Assembly: GCA_963749875.1 (NCBI GenBank)
Contig: CAVVOX010000007.1
Coordinates: 124,001 to 188,000, forward strand
Reading direction: 5' to 3'
From: JAHQVI01 sp963749875
Lineage (GTDB): Bacteria > Pseudomonadota > Alphaproteobacteria > Rhizobiales > Rhodomicrobiaceae
DNA: 64,000 nt
Numbering within the stretch: position 1 is the first letter of the stretch; each line of letters opens with the position of its first letter. Shown piece by piece: positions 26,000 to 34,674 of the stretch. The translations under genes and the position numbers were made by a program. The notes under the pieces are model-generated. The model saw only the letters and a program-made list of their open reading frames with translations, was not told where the DNA came from and did not search any database.

Positions 26000-26273
26000 T
26001 GAGCCGCCCTCCGTTAATTACGCAGGTGTCGAGCTCGCGGAGTTTCTGCTGGATCTCCTCAATTGCCATGGCTTCGAGGCCGGCGCGCATTTCCTTGAGG
26101 ATGTATGTGAGTTTAGTCGCCTCATCGAGAGGCGTCTTGCCGAGCCGGGCCTCGCGATAGACCGCGCGCATTTCGGCGAGGACGCCGCCCAGTGTATCAA
26201 GGTGTCCGACACGGGGAGCGGCTTGCCCCTGGCCCCCCTTAGGCCTTCCTCTTTTGGCTTGGCTCTTGGTCAT
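25953..26273 (-). CDS. Hypothetical basic-start island protein
   Basis: A 106-residue protein with a Lys/Arg/Gly-rich start (MTKSQAKRGRPKGGQGQ) and a helical body (GGVLAEMRAVYREARLGKTP, LTYILKEMRAGLEAMAIEEI). The start resembles small phage terminase or regulatory subunits, but this is weak. Member of the minus-strand train. Confidence 0.58.
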   Translation of the reverse strand: MTKSQAKRGRPKGGQGQAAPRVGHLDTLGGVLAEMRAVYREARLGKTPLDEATKLTYILKEMRAGLEAMAIEEIQQKLRELDTCVINGGRLNGHHQIEARPTDPPD

Positions 26274-26326
26274 TTATGCCTCCTAAAAAAGCAAGCAATT
26301 TCCGTTATTTAGCATAGCTCAATCAT

Positions 26327-26647
26327 TTAAAGCAGGTGGTTGGGCTTGATTTCACCCTGTCCTGGCCCTCCCGGATAGCGGCTGATCTCGCGGAAATGCC
26401 GAACTCGGCCGACGAGCTTTTGCGCCTCACGTTTTGCCACGAGCTTGCGGGTTTTGGCGTCACCATAAAAGGCGATCAGCTCGGCGGTGCAGGCGATGAG
26501 GTCATCGATCTGATCATCGACATTGACACGCTCGCCGGTTTCCAGGTGCTTGCGCTTGGCGTGTTCATCCATCAGCCGATTGATCTTGCAATGCAGGCAG
26601 TCTTGCGGATCGTAATTGCCGTTTATTGCGGTCCATGCTGCAATCAC
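26327..26647 (-). CDS. Hypothetical island protein with CxxC motif
   Basis: A 106-residue protein. It starts at GTG immediately after the TGA of the SSB-like gene, so the two are translationally coupled. DPQDCLHCKINRLMDEHAK contains a CxxC pair and a helical body follows (DLIACTAELIAFYGDAKTRK). Function unknown; typical of phage or satellite early regions. Confidence 0.6.
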   Translation of the reverse strand: MIAAWTAINGNYDPQDCLHCKINRLMDEHAKRKHLETGERVNVDDQIDDLIACTAELIAFYGDAKTRKLVAKREAQKLVGRVRHFREISRYPGGPGQGEIKPNHLL

Positions 26648-27126
26648 TCATAGGATATCCTCCAAGCTATCGCCGCCTGCTGGATCGAAGCTTTCATCGG
26701 GCCGGATCGGCGATTGCCAGTCGGGGGGCGGTTCCTGGCGAATCTTGATGCCTTCCCAATAAAGGTTTCCATTCGGGAGCTTGCGCGGCAGTTCGGAGGG
26801 GCGTCCTTTTTTTGCCTTTCGCCGTGGTTTGCTTCGGCTCTGCAGGTTTCGCTTTTCGGGGTTTGCGCTGTTTCGTCTTCGGGACGGGGAGCGGCTCGGG
26901 CGCCGGCGGCTTCATGCTGACTCCGATCTGCATGGCTTCGCTGGCGATCATGCTGGCCGAAGGCGAGCGTCTTCACAAACGTCGTCACCGGCTTGCCGTC
27001 GGCATCGGTCGAGCCGTCATTCACGGCAAGATTGACGATGCCGAACTCATTACCGGCTTTGCTTTGGCGGACCTCGGCGTCGCGGGTTGCCGAGGCCCAG
27101 CAGGCCGCTTCGATTCCGCGGGTCAT
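26648..27126 (-). pseudogene. SSB-like (OB-fold) protein gene with two frameshifts
   Basis: The first frame reads MTRGIEAACWASATRDAEVR, SKAGNEFGIVNLAVNDG, TTFVKTLAFGQ, matching the first strands of phage-type single-stranded DNA-binding proteins. After GQ the sense moves to another frame (SMIASEAMQIGVSMKPPAPE and a Lys/Pro-rich linker), then, after a run of seven A at about 26808, to a third frame (GRPSELPRKLPNGNLYWEG ending DSLEDIL, an acidic SSB-like tail). The last frame stops exactly where the next gene begins. Two indels, slippage or sequencing errors are needed to join the parts. Confidence 0.65.
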
Positions 27127-27353
27127 GCGGCAGTTCCTCCATCAGGTTCGTTTTGCGCAACGCTCAGCTCCTGACAGGCATGATTTAGGGTCAGAAAGAT
27201 TTTCCGCCTGGTCGCACCCTTCGTCATCATGGCCTGAATGGATTCGGTAAGGATACCCGTGCACATCAGCATGAGGTCGAGGTGCGAATGGAAAGCCACC
27301 GTCTCCGCGTCACGGGATTGCCGACGTTCGTTCAAGTTTATGGGGGTAGTCAT
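27123..27353 (-). CDS. Small hypothetical island protein
   Basis: A 76-residue helical protein (MTTPINLNERRQSRDAETVA, LDLMLMCTGILTESIQAMM). The ATG at 27353 has GGAGG 11 bases upstream. Its TGA overlaps the start of the SSB-like gene (ATGA). The frame is open further upstream to 27455, but that part lacks a ribosome site. Confidence 0.58.
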   Translation of the reverse strand: MTTPINLNERRQSRDAETVAFHSHLDLMLMCTGILTESIQAMMTKGATRRKIFLTLNHACQELSVAQNEPDGGTAA

Positions 27354-27575
27354 TTGCTCTGATCCTCCAGGCCGTGAACAATTGCTTTCTGTCGCCCGAT
27401 CGCTTCGCGTGATTTCGGCGCCTTCGCCGTCTTCCAAGGTACGTGTCGATTCCATTTCAAAATGCCTTTCAATTGCCGTTTCAGAATTCCGTCAGCGTTC
27501 CGCAAATCGCGGACTCGGCGGTTACGCAAGGCTACGCAACGCTAACTCTCTGTTTGGACATCAGAGGCTCGCTGT

Positions 27576-28196
27576 TCATCGAAACCACCATGGGTGATTG
27601 TCATCGCTCCGAAACCGCGCCCGCTCGTAGGTTTCGACGGCTCCACGACCGCTCATCAGCGTTGCGCCGGACTCATCGATGTTCATGAGATGCAAATTGC
27701 GCAGCGCCATCTGCGGCACCAGCCCAGTGGGCCGTCCGAACAACTCGCCATCGGACCAACCGGCGGCAAGCGCCGGATGTGCCCAGACCGAAAGCGCGAA
27801 TTTTTTTGAGGCCGGGAGGAGCTTCTTTTCGTCGGCGTCAACCGGCTCGGGCAGATCGTCGAGTGCGTTCAGCCACAGTTCGATCCGGTTTACGGTGGCG
27901 TCCAACCGGCCCGGTGGCTCCATCCCCCCTTTGGCTCGCTCCGTCGCCTCATCCTGGCTGACGCCGCATGCCCCGGAGAGGAACGCGGCGCGCTCCTCAG
28001 CATCAACCTTTGATTGGGCATCGAGGCCGTCGAAGCCTTGAGCGCCCCCGTCGAAAATTTCGGAAAAAGGCTGCCGACCCGAACTGTGAAAACTGCGAAA
28101 AGGGCTTTTGGCAGTTAACACAGTACCGTTACCGGGCGTTTTTCCCGATTTTTTCTCCTGGATATGCGCCTTGAGGCGCGCGAGATAGCTGGTCAT
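27576..28196 (-). CDS. Hypothetical protein coupled to the replication protein
   Basis: A 206-residue protein starting MTSYLARLKAHIQEKKSGKT at an ATG that overlaps the stop of the primase gene (ATGA). The middle has DEATERAKGGMEPPGRLDA and a C-terminal region with WAHPALAAGWSDGELFG, a pattern seen in proteins encoded beside phage or plasmid primases. I cannot assign a function; a replication accessory role is inferred from coupling. Confidence 0.68.
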   Translation of the reverse strand: MTSYLARLKAHIQEKKSGKTPGNGTVLTAKSPFRSFHSSGRQPFSEIFDGGAQGFDGLDAQSKVDAEERAAFLSGACGVSQDEATERAKGGMEPPGRLDATVNRIELWLNALDDLPEPVDADEKKLLPASKKFALSVWAHPALAAGWSDGELFGRPTGLVPQMALRNLHLMNIDESGATLMSGRGAVETYERARFRSDDNHPWWFR

Positions 28197-30691
28197 GGCT
28201 TCAGCTTCGGGTTGAACTCGTAAATGATCCTCGGGCGACCGGGCGTGCTCTCCTGCCACGACCGGATGCATTCGTGCTCCTCCAACAGCTTCAGCGCTTC
28301 GAGGATTTCGGAGCGCCCCGTCAGCATGGACCATTGCGGGCGGATTATGTCTTGAGTGCCAAAGGTCATGGACAAGGCGCCGGACTTAATCTTGCCAAGG
28401 ATTGCCTTCGCCGCCTGCGTCGCTGGCATTGTCACGCCCGCATATGCCCGCGTCGCGTGGGTCTCCAAATACTCCGCCCACGACAGGGCCCGGATCAATG
28501 CCGTCTCGGAGATCGGGCCGGTCCCGCTATCGGCGACATGACTGATGAGGGCCATGACTGGAACCAGCTTTCGATATTTCACCAGATGAGATTCGAATGC
28601 CGGGTGTAACTGGCCGCCGCGCAACCGCCTTTCGAATCCAGTGCGCCAATCGCGAAACAGTTGCAGAGCGCTCGGATCAAGGCGAAGATACGGAATGCCC
28701 TCTGGCTCGCCATCAAAGGCGCGGTCCTGCTTTGCGCCAATCGAAAACGGGTCCAACTGGTCTAGGCGTTCGTAAAGCTTGAACGCCTTGCGCTTCGCTG
28801 CGCTGTTGAGCGGTCGGTCTACATCCCTCCAATCCGGGTTGACATCTGGCCATACTAAAAGCCCGAAACGCTGGATCAGACCATCGTCATTGGGGCCGCC
28901 GCGAGTTGCCGTCGTCAGATATCGGGAGATCTTGCCGGGTTGGGTTGAGCCGAGAACAGATAAGCAAACCGCCGGAATGTGCAGATGCATCCCGCGCCCG
29001 ATGCGGTCGATCGTGTAAGCGTCATCGCCATTCCAGCCAGTCATATAGAATCCGCGCCCCTCTGCGTTGTCTTCGCGTTCTAGATTTTGAAGCAGACTTA
29101 CAAGCTCATCGCGATGGACAAGAATACCATTCGGTTTACCGAGCAGAAGTTCACCAAGTGCGGCAGGTGTAGCGTCACTTGTCTTATAGCGACGAAGCTT
29201 AGGCTCTTCCGGTTCCTCCTCATCTTTGAAATAGCTATCAATAGAGGCGTTCCTATCTTGCTTAAGCTTCTGTTTTGCTTGCCGCGCGTTCTCCTCAATC
29301 TTTATTTTGGCAACGGCCGCCTTGATTTTGTGCTCGGCTCCATCGGTTTCGTATTCGGTTAGGGCTTTGGCAATGAGCTGATCCAATGGCCCAAGAGCCG
29401 AACGAATGCTGGGAGATTTCATCACCCCTGGCCGGCCAATTACGACGCCCCATAAATTGGGGACTTCGGTCCAGTTCGTCTCTTCCTGTGGGCGGATGCC
29501 GATTTTACGGCCTAGGACCGACCCGAGCCCAACCATTGATGCGACGGCGACGAAATCGGGAGGCGCCTGCATGGTTTCGGCTATATCCTCAACGTAGTCG
29601 CGCAGAGAATCCGGCATCAAATCGAGATCAAAGGCCGCGACAGAGGGCAATTCCGGAAGCGGAAGCGGAATCCCCCAGTCTGCCGTATTCGATCTTTCTT
29701 TCGCTTCAGAAAAACGCCCGGTATCACCCCTGTGAAAACTGCTAGAAGCACCGTGAGTGCGGTCTTGCAGATCAGGCAAGGGATCATTTTTTGCCCGGCT
29801 GAGTCCGCTTCGAATGCTGGCGAGGCACGCGGGGCGGCCATCCTCATGCAGAAGCCCGCTGGCTTCGCAAGCAGCAAGAAGTGCATCGATAATTTCGCGC
29901 TCAGAGATGACTCCGTGATGGACGAACCGCCCAATTCCGCAGGCCAATCTGAAGGCAGCCAGATTCCGTCCGCTATCTTTAGCCATCGATGCGATTTCAG
30001 CGCACCGATTTCGCAGCTTTGCTCGCGCCCATGACTCTAAGCGTTTACGCTCGCAGTCATCGATTGGCGTGTTCTTTGGACGGAAACGAACGCCATCAAA
30101 ATCGGCGTCGTTGCTTTCCTTTTTCAGCCATGGCTTAAGGGCAACCTCCAGGTGCTCGACGAAATCAAGTGGGAAAACCGGCAATTGATCGACATGCGTG
30201 TCGAGCAGGGATCGGTCTGTCAAATAACGATACGGTTGCTGCGTCTCAGGATGAACCGTAGGCGGGATGACCGTTTGATTACCGCTGGCGAGAATCTCCA
30301 CCAGCATGCCATCATTTCCCCAAAACTTGCGGGAGATGATCCCCCCCGATGGGTCGCGGCCAAAAATTGTGCAACCGCGTCGCCCCTGCTTGGCCACAAC
30401 AACCTTTGGGAGAAGGGGGTCGATCTTCGCGGCAATTTCCTTCGCTTCGGTATCGATATCAACAGCCACAAGGTTGGCGAAGCCACAGGCAACCCCGATG
30501 CCGAAATTGCCGGTCTCAAAATGGGCCAGCGTCTCTTCGGAAAGGATGCGGCTGCAATATTCCGACCAGCCCCTCTTAAGAGCCGGCCGCTTCGTTCCCG
30601 GAATGATCGGTAATGGACTGTAGCCGTGAGCCACAAGCGTGCGCGCGGCAGTTGAAAAGGCATTTTTATTGCAAGTTGCGCTGTCGAGCAT
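28193..30691 (-). CDS. Prim-Pol/DUF3987 replication protein (primase-helicase type)
   Basis: An 832-residue protein. Residues about 10-180 are a bifunctional DNA primase/polymerase domain: GYSPLPIIPGTKRPALK, IGVACG, and the metal-binding VDID at 77-80. Residues about 350-830 are DUF3987, with a Walker A GRPGVMKS at 419-426, a DE box in LVHRDELVSLLQ and STQPGKISRYL later. Such proteins prime and unwind DNA for replication of plasmids, satellites and integrative elements. It lies downstream of the AlpA-like gene on the same strand and is coupled to the next gene. Appears intact. Confidence 0.88.
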   Translation of the reverse strand: MLDSATCNKNAFSTAARTLVAHGYSPLPIIPGTKRPALKRGWSEYCSRILSEETLAHFETGNFGIGVACGFANLVAVDIDTEAKEIAAKIDPLLPKVVVAKQGRRGCTIFGRDPSGGIISRKFWGNDGMLVEILASGNQTVIPPTVHPETQQPYRYLTDRSLLDTHVDQLPVFPLDFVEHLEVALKPWLKKESNDADFDGVRFRPKNTPIDDCERKRLESWARAKLRNRCAEIASMAKDSGRNLAAFRLACGIGRFVHHGVISEREIIDALLAACEASGLLHEDGRPACLASIRSGLSRAKNDPLPDLQDRTHGASSSFHRGDTGRFSEAKERSNTADWGIPLPLPELPSVAAFDLDLMPDSLRDYVEDIAETMQAPPDFVAVASMVGLGSVLGRKIGIRPQEETNWTEVPNLWGVVIGRPGVMKSPSIRSALGPLDQLIAKALTEYETDGAEHKIKAAVAKIKIEENARQAKQKLKQDRNASIDSYFKDEEEPEEPKLRRYKTSDATPAALGELLLGKPNGILVHRDELVSLLQNLEREDNAEGRGFYMTGWNGDDAYTIDRIGRGMHLHIPAVCLSVLGSTQPGKISRYLTTATRGGPNDDGLIQRFGLLVWPDVNPDWRDVDRPLNSAAKRKAFKLYERLDQLDPFSIGAKQDRAFDGEPEGIPYLRLDPSALQLFRDWRTGFERRLRGGQLHPAFESHLVKYRKLVPVMALISHVADSGTGPISETALIRALSWAEYLETHATRAYAGVTMPATQAAKAILGKIKSGALSMTFGTQDIIRPQWSMLTGRSEILEALKLLEEHECIRSWQESTPGRPRIIYEFNPKLKP

Positions 30692-30805
30692 CCGTGCCGC
30701 CCTTGTGGGAAAAGGCAGCGAACTTGACGGTACGCGAGAACGGCATTACATCCTCACTGCCATTGAAAATTGATCCGTCTGCTAACGGATCACCAGTTCC
30801 AAAAT

Positions 30806-30831
30806 GCCGCGCGGGCCATACCTTGCGCGGC
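30806..30831. terminator. GC-rich hairpin between alpA-like and primase genes
   Basis: A 7-bp perfect stem GCCGCGC/GCGCGGC around a 12-base loop, followed on the plus strand by TTTCTGTTT and on the minus strand by ATTTT. It lies in the 311-bp gap between the AlpA-like gene and the primase gene and may attenuate or separate their transcription. Confidence 0.45.
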
Positions 30832-31002
30832 GTTTCTGTTTGTTGGGATAGAGTCATCACGCTGACCCTCCGTGCGTTAGGAGTTCTTGCGCATCGATCG
30901 GCGGCATCAGGGCATCCACCGAACCATGCTTTCAAGGAAGGGCTTCGCAGCTTCGGATTGAGAGCCCCGGCGACGCAGGTGCGCGGCTCTCGCGGTTTCT
31001 GG

Positions 31003-31254
31003 TCATGCGGTCGCTCCCGCGAGCTTTTCGCCGCGACCATCCATCAGCTGGCGAATATATTCGCGAACCTCAGATTCAGGGAAGCCGACACGCCCGGGCG
31101 AGAGTTGGACCGGTTGGACGCAATGGCCCGCCCTGACCTGGCGCCAAAGAGTGGTGCGCGAGCAAGCCAATATCCTGCACATCGCGTCAGTCGTGAGAAA
31201 GCGCTCAATTTGTCCACTTGAGTCGCTAACACCAGACGGAACTTTGCGGTTCAT
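31003..31254 (-). CDS. AlpA family helix-turn-helix regulator/excisionase-like protein
   Basis: An 83-residue MerR-type winged-helix protein: RFLTTDAMCRILACSRTTLW, then RAGHCVQPVQLSPGRVGFPE and SEVREYIRQLM. AlpA proteins activate integrase and steer excision in P4-like elements. It lies between the IS-split gene and the replication protein, the usual neighbourhood of alpA. Confidence 0.88.
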   Translation of the reverse strand: MNRKVPSGVSDSSGQIERFLTTDAMCRILACSRTTLWRQVRAGHCVQPVQLSPGRVGFPESEVREYIRQLMDGRGEKLAGATA

Positions 31255-31655
31255 GTTTCACGCCTTTCCAATTGACGTGCTGAAACATGCAACCGTCACG
31301 CGGGCTTGTCGAACACGATCAAAGCCCGAGCAAATTGTGGAAAATTATTTTGCTCGGCTGATGTCACGTCGCAGCTGCTCGTTCGAACGGCGTAGATCAT
31401 CGTTATTTCGTTTGGTGTACTCCCGCAGCGATTTATTGATTGCTTGATCGTTTAAGTGGTTTTGGTCAGCGATATAAATTAAATCTCCGAGGAATTTTTT
31501 GAATTCAGCGGTAAACTTTCCTTCCGGAAAATTTGCTATATTGTTGCCAAGGTACTCCCATATCTCGATCCCATCTTGTATCAAAAAGGGTCGGCTTGTA
31601 TCGGCAGCCTTGGATTGGCGCTGCTCCGATTTCAGTCTCGGTAGATTTTCTTCTA

Positions 31656-32496
31656 GGGCCCGTGGACAATCAAGGGATTCACATTTTCCTCGAACAGTGA
31701 TTTAAACTTCCTTTTGGGAGGTTTGCATGCGCTGGGAACGCTTCGTGCTGTCGGATTCTCAATGGAGTGTTATCGCTCCGCTCTTGCCGGGCAAGGCGAG
31801 CGATTGCGGTGTGACGGCTCGGGATAACCGGCTGTTTCTCGAAGCCGTGCTGTGGCGCGTTCGCACCGGCGCACCCTGGCGGGATTTGCCATCTGGCTTT
31901 GGGGCTTGGAACAGCATCTTCCGGCGGTTTCGCCGTTGGGCGATGGCCGGTGTTTTCGATCGCATTTTCAATGCCTTGTCCGGAGAGCCCGATTTCGAAT
32001 ATATCCTCATCGACGGAACGATCGTTAGCGTGCATCAGAAGGCAAGCGGCGCAAAAGGGGGACTCTCGATCAGGCCATCGGCCGCTCAAAAGGCGGCCTG
32101 ACAACGAAGATTTTGGCGCTGGTCGATGCCTTGGGCAATCTCGTGCGCTTTTCCTTGTGGCCAGGGCAGCGCCATGACAGCATCGGTGCCTCGGACCTTA
32201 TCGGGGGACTGACATTTGAGGCTCTGCTCGGCGACAAAGCCTTCGACAATAACGCTATACGAGACGAGCTGGAGAGGCGCGAAGCGGAGGCCGTCATTCC
32301 ATCAAAAGCGGATCGAAAACAGCCGATCCCGCACGATCGGGTCAAATATCGGTGGCGTCATCTCATCGAGAATTACTTTAGCAAAATCAAAGACTTTCGA
32401 TCCGTGAATACGCGATACGACAAAACAGACCTGAGCTACAAAGCCACGATCAACCTTGCCGCTATCGTGATCGCACTGAGATAATTGTCCACGGAC
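31656..32496. mobile_element. IS5-family (IS427-like) insertion
   Basis: About 841 bp, bounded by short imperfect inverted ends sharing CCGTGGACAAT and flanked by TTCTA at 31651-31655 and 32497-32501. The host gene reads through cleanly when the IS and one flank copy are removed, so the boundaries are well supported, though the true target duplication may be shorter than five bases. Insertion looks recent. Confidence 0.88.
31727..32484 (+). CDS. IS5-family transposase, two overlapping frames (orfA/orfB)
   Basis: OrfA (31727-32101) encodes the DUF4096-like start, FVLSDSQWSVIAPLLPGK, FLEAVLWRVRTGAPWRDLP. OrfB (ending 32484) encodes the DDE part: LTTKILALVDALGNLVRF, LLGDKAFDNNAI and IENYFSKIKDFRSVNTRYDK. 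The protein sense moves by -1 at the AAAAGGGGG run at 32053-32061, where many IS427-group elements use programmed frameshifting. Fused product would be about 250 residues and looks complete. Confidence 0.88.
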
Positions 32497-32920
32497 TTCT
32501 AATCGATCTGCGTATTGTCGCATGGCAGCGCAGAGGGTTTTGGCCGTGCCAATTTGCTCAGCTACTTCGATTTCGGCGGCCGTCCAGCGACCCAGATAAG
32601 CGGGAAAGCCCGTTTCTTCATCGATCGATAATTGACGATTTCGCGCGGTCTCCGCAGCAAATACCGAAAAAAATTCATCCAGAATGGATTCGAACTCGCT
32701 GGCGACTCGTGATGCATGCTGCGCAGCGCGCGCATGCTCACTTATGCTGGGCATGACGAATCTTTTATCCTGCTTTCGCAGCTTTCGCCGCAAGTGTCGG
32801 TTGACCGCCGCCTGCACCATTTCAGCTATTTCGTTCTCAAATCGATCAACGCCGCTCAGCGGATGCCGTGGCTTGGTCCAGTTGATCGCGGTCTTCGCAA
32901 CCGAGCGATAAGTAATCGCT

Positions 32921-34144
32921 TTACTCACGGCTGCCCTCCTGCAATTCTGCATAGCCTTGGTCGCCACAGATTAGCTGCTTCAATCTTTCAGCCCATGCCT
33001 CTAGCGCCTCACGCTTTTCGCGCGCGTAGGTATAGCGGTCATAAACCCCTGAAATGCTCGATCGATCGGCGCTGAGGTGGTTGAGCAATTTATCTTGGAT
33101 TAGGCGGGAAAATCCTAGTTCGCCGAGTCCGGACGCGAGCGTGCGGCGCAAATCATGAGGCGTTGCCTCCCGCGTGAAACCGAAGATCTCCCTGCTTCGA
33201 CGCATGGCCCGCGCAACTGCAGCTGGCGTTATGTGGCTGCCGGTATAAGGGCTTGGGAAAACAAACGGACTGTTTCCGGCCCGCCGAAGCGCTCTCTTGA
33301 AAAGCAGGACCGCGAGCGGTGACAGCGGCACAAGATGAGCAGATCCGTTCTTCACACGCTCGCCCGGGAGCCGCCATTCCGCCTTTTCGATATTCAACTC
33401 GTCTTTCCGACAACCGGATACCTCATCGACGCGTTGTCCCGTCACGAGGCACAGGCGAAGGACCAAACGGGTTTCCCAGCTCATTGTTGTCTTGGCGATC
33501 AAGCGACGCCAAAAAATCCGGATCTCATCTGAGGAAAGCGTCCGATCCCGGCTCCTTTTTTTTGCGGGCGGTTTCATGCGAAAAACTGGCGAAGAGCTCA
33601 TAAAGCCCTTCTCAACTGCCCAATTGAATGTCTTCCTGATTACCTCAAATGTGCGGTTAGCCTGGATCGGCGCTCCACGGGCAACGATCGCCTCAAGGAT
33701 CAGCGTGATATCGGCGCGATCAATTTCGTCCAACGGCTCGCCTTCCAATTGCGGAACCACGTCCTTTTCGAGCATCTGCCGATCCTTGAAGCCGGACCGC
33801 TTCGCGTTGGCGTGACTTTCCAAATATCGCTTCGCCAAGTCCCCAAAAGTGTGCGGCCGGCTCCTGTCACCACGCACACGATCCTTGGCCGGATCCTCGC
33901 CGCGCTTAACTCGCGCCATGATCGTGAATGCATCGCTACGTGCATCGGCCAGTGAAAAGCTCGGATATTCTCCAATCGTGATCCGGCGGCGTTTGCCATC
34001 GGATTTCCGCCGGTAAATGACGCTCCATGACTTCACGTCGCCGGAGACCCGGAGTATGAGGCCGGGTGTCTTTGCATCGCGATATTCGATGCGCCCCTTT
34101 GGAACCTTGATGCCTTCAAGAAATCGATCGGTGAGGTTTTTCAT
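32921..34144 (-). CDS. int: P4-type tyrosine integrase (DUF4102 arm-binding domain)
   Basis: A 407-residue integrase with an N-terminal arm-binding domain (LTDRFLEGIKVPKGRIEYRD, RITIGEYPSFSLADAR), a core-binding domain (about 95-190) and a catalytic domain. Active-site residues: Arg238 (TGQRVDE), Lys265, His330 and Arg333 (PHDLRRTLASGL), His356 and Tyr368 (GVYDRYTYAREK). This family targets tRNA 3' ends. It starts 145 bp from the right attachment repeat and points into the island. Complete. Confidence 0.94.
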   Translation of the reverse strand: MKNLTDRFLEGIKVPKGRIEYRDAKTPGLILRVSGDVKSWSVIYRRKSDGKRRRITIGEYPSFSLADARSDAFTIMARVKRGEDPAKDRVRGDRSRPHTFGDLAKRYLESHANAKRSGFKDRQMLEKDVVPQLEGEPLDEIDRADITLILEAIVARGAPIQANRTFEVIRKTFNWAVEKGFMSSSPVFRMKPPAKKRSRDRTLSSDEIRIFWRRLIAKTTMSWETRLVLRLCLVTGQRVDEVSGCRKDELNIEKAEWRLPGERVKNGSAHLVPLSPLAVLLFKRALRRAGNSPFVFPSPYTGSHITPAAVARAMRRSREIFGFTREATPHDLRRTLASGLGELGFSRLIQDKLLNHLSADRSSISGVYDRYTYAREKREALEAWAERLKQLICGDQGYAELQEGSRE

Positions 34145-34150
34145 GTGGAT

Positions 34151-34172
34151 TGGGGTTCCACCTGGGTTCCAA
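34151..34172 (+). promoter_or_regulatory. Putative integrase arm-binding motif, right end
   Basis: Second copy of the 22-base motif with tandem GGTTCC half-sites found at 6090-6111, same orientation, two mismatches. It lies just upstream of the integrase start and 116 bp from the right attachment repeat, so it could also serve in int autoregulation. Confidence 0.45.
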
Positions 34173-34288
34173 AAAGACGAAACTGCTTGCAACTCAATGA
34201 AAATCAATGAAAGCTACCAACCCTGGAAAATCAACGCAATAGCGAGAGGAAAATGTTTCAGGGGATTTCAACAGATCTCTCTACCGAA

Positions 34289-34337
34289 CGGCTGTTAACC
34301 GCTCGGTCGCTGGTTCGAGTCCGGCCCGGGGAGCCAA
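34289..34337 (+). repeat. Attachment site repeat, right copy (attR)
   Basis: Exact 49-bp copy of the tRNA-Asn 3' end at 5995-6043. The 5' half of the tRNA is absent, so this is a footprint and not a functional tRNA. It marks the right end of the ~28.3 kb island. Confidence 0.93.
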
Positions 34338-34417
34338 GATTATTTTCCTAGTTTAAGCTATTGTTATTTATGACAAATTACAAATAGAGATAAAATTTCA
34401 GGACTTATTTCTGAGAT

Positions 34418-34615
34418 TTGGAACTAGTTGCAGATATTTTCGCGCGTTATTTGAATTTCGGCAGTGAGCGACAGCGCCTCTTGGCAATCATCCCGCGTCC
34501 GTGCCTGCGCTCGAATGCGCAGAAAGGCGACCGTGAAGCGCGCGAAATCATCGAGCTTGCGCGTCGAGAGCTAGCCGAACTGGATCGGCGCTATGTGAAA
34601 GGGAAGGCAGCATGA
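34418..34615 (+). CDS. Short hypothetical, possibly a gene remnant
   Basis: A 65-residue frame starting at TTG. The C-terminal half (QKGDREAREIIELARRELAE) is a clear charged helix, while the first half is of uneven quality. It ends at an ATGA overlap with the longest possible start of the DUF3089 gene. Probably the surviving 3' end of a gene cut at the attachment junction. Confidence 0.35.
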   Translation: MELVADIFARYLNFGSERQRLLAIIPRPCLRSNAQKGDREAREIIELARRELAELDRRYVKGKAA

Positions 34616-34674
34616 CCGTCCCCGCCCTTACGGCCCTGCCACCTGAGCCGAGCCAAGCTGGAGGCACGGAAACG

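Larger units (their letters stand above)
31345..32928 (-). pseudogene. Hypothetical island gene split by an IS5-family insertion
   Basis: The 5' part (32928-32497) starts at GTG overlapping the integrase stop and encodes MSKAITYRSVAKTAINW, then helices with RLRRKLRKQ-like basic stretches. The 3' part (31650-31345) encodes EENLPRLKSEQRQSKAADTS, then FLGDLIYIADQNHLNDQAI. Removing the IS and one TTCTA copy joins them in frame (YADRLE + ENLPRL) into a 245-residue, mainly helical protein. Function unknown. Its coupling to the integrase suggests a role in the element's life cycle. Confidence 0.85.

Noticed and set aside
30666..31040. 124-codon minus-strand frame between AlpA-like and primase genes
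   Set aside because: Poor composition, overlap with the AlpA-like gene in another frame, a GC-rich hairpin inside and no recognised motif.
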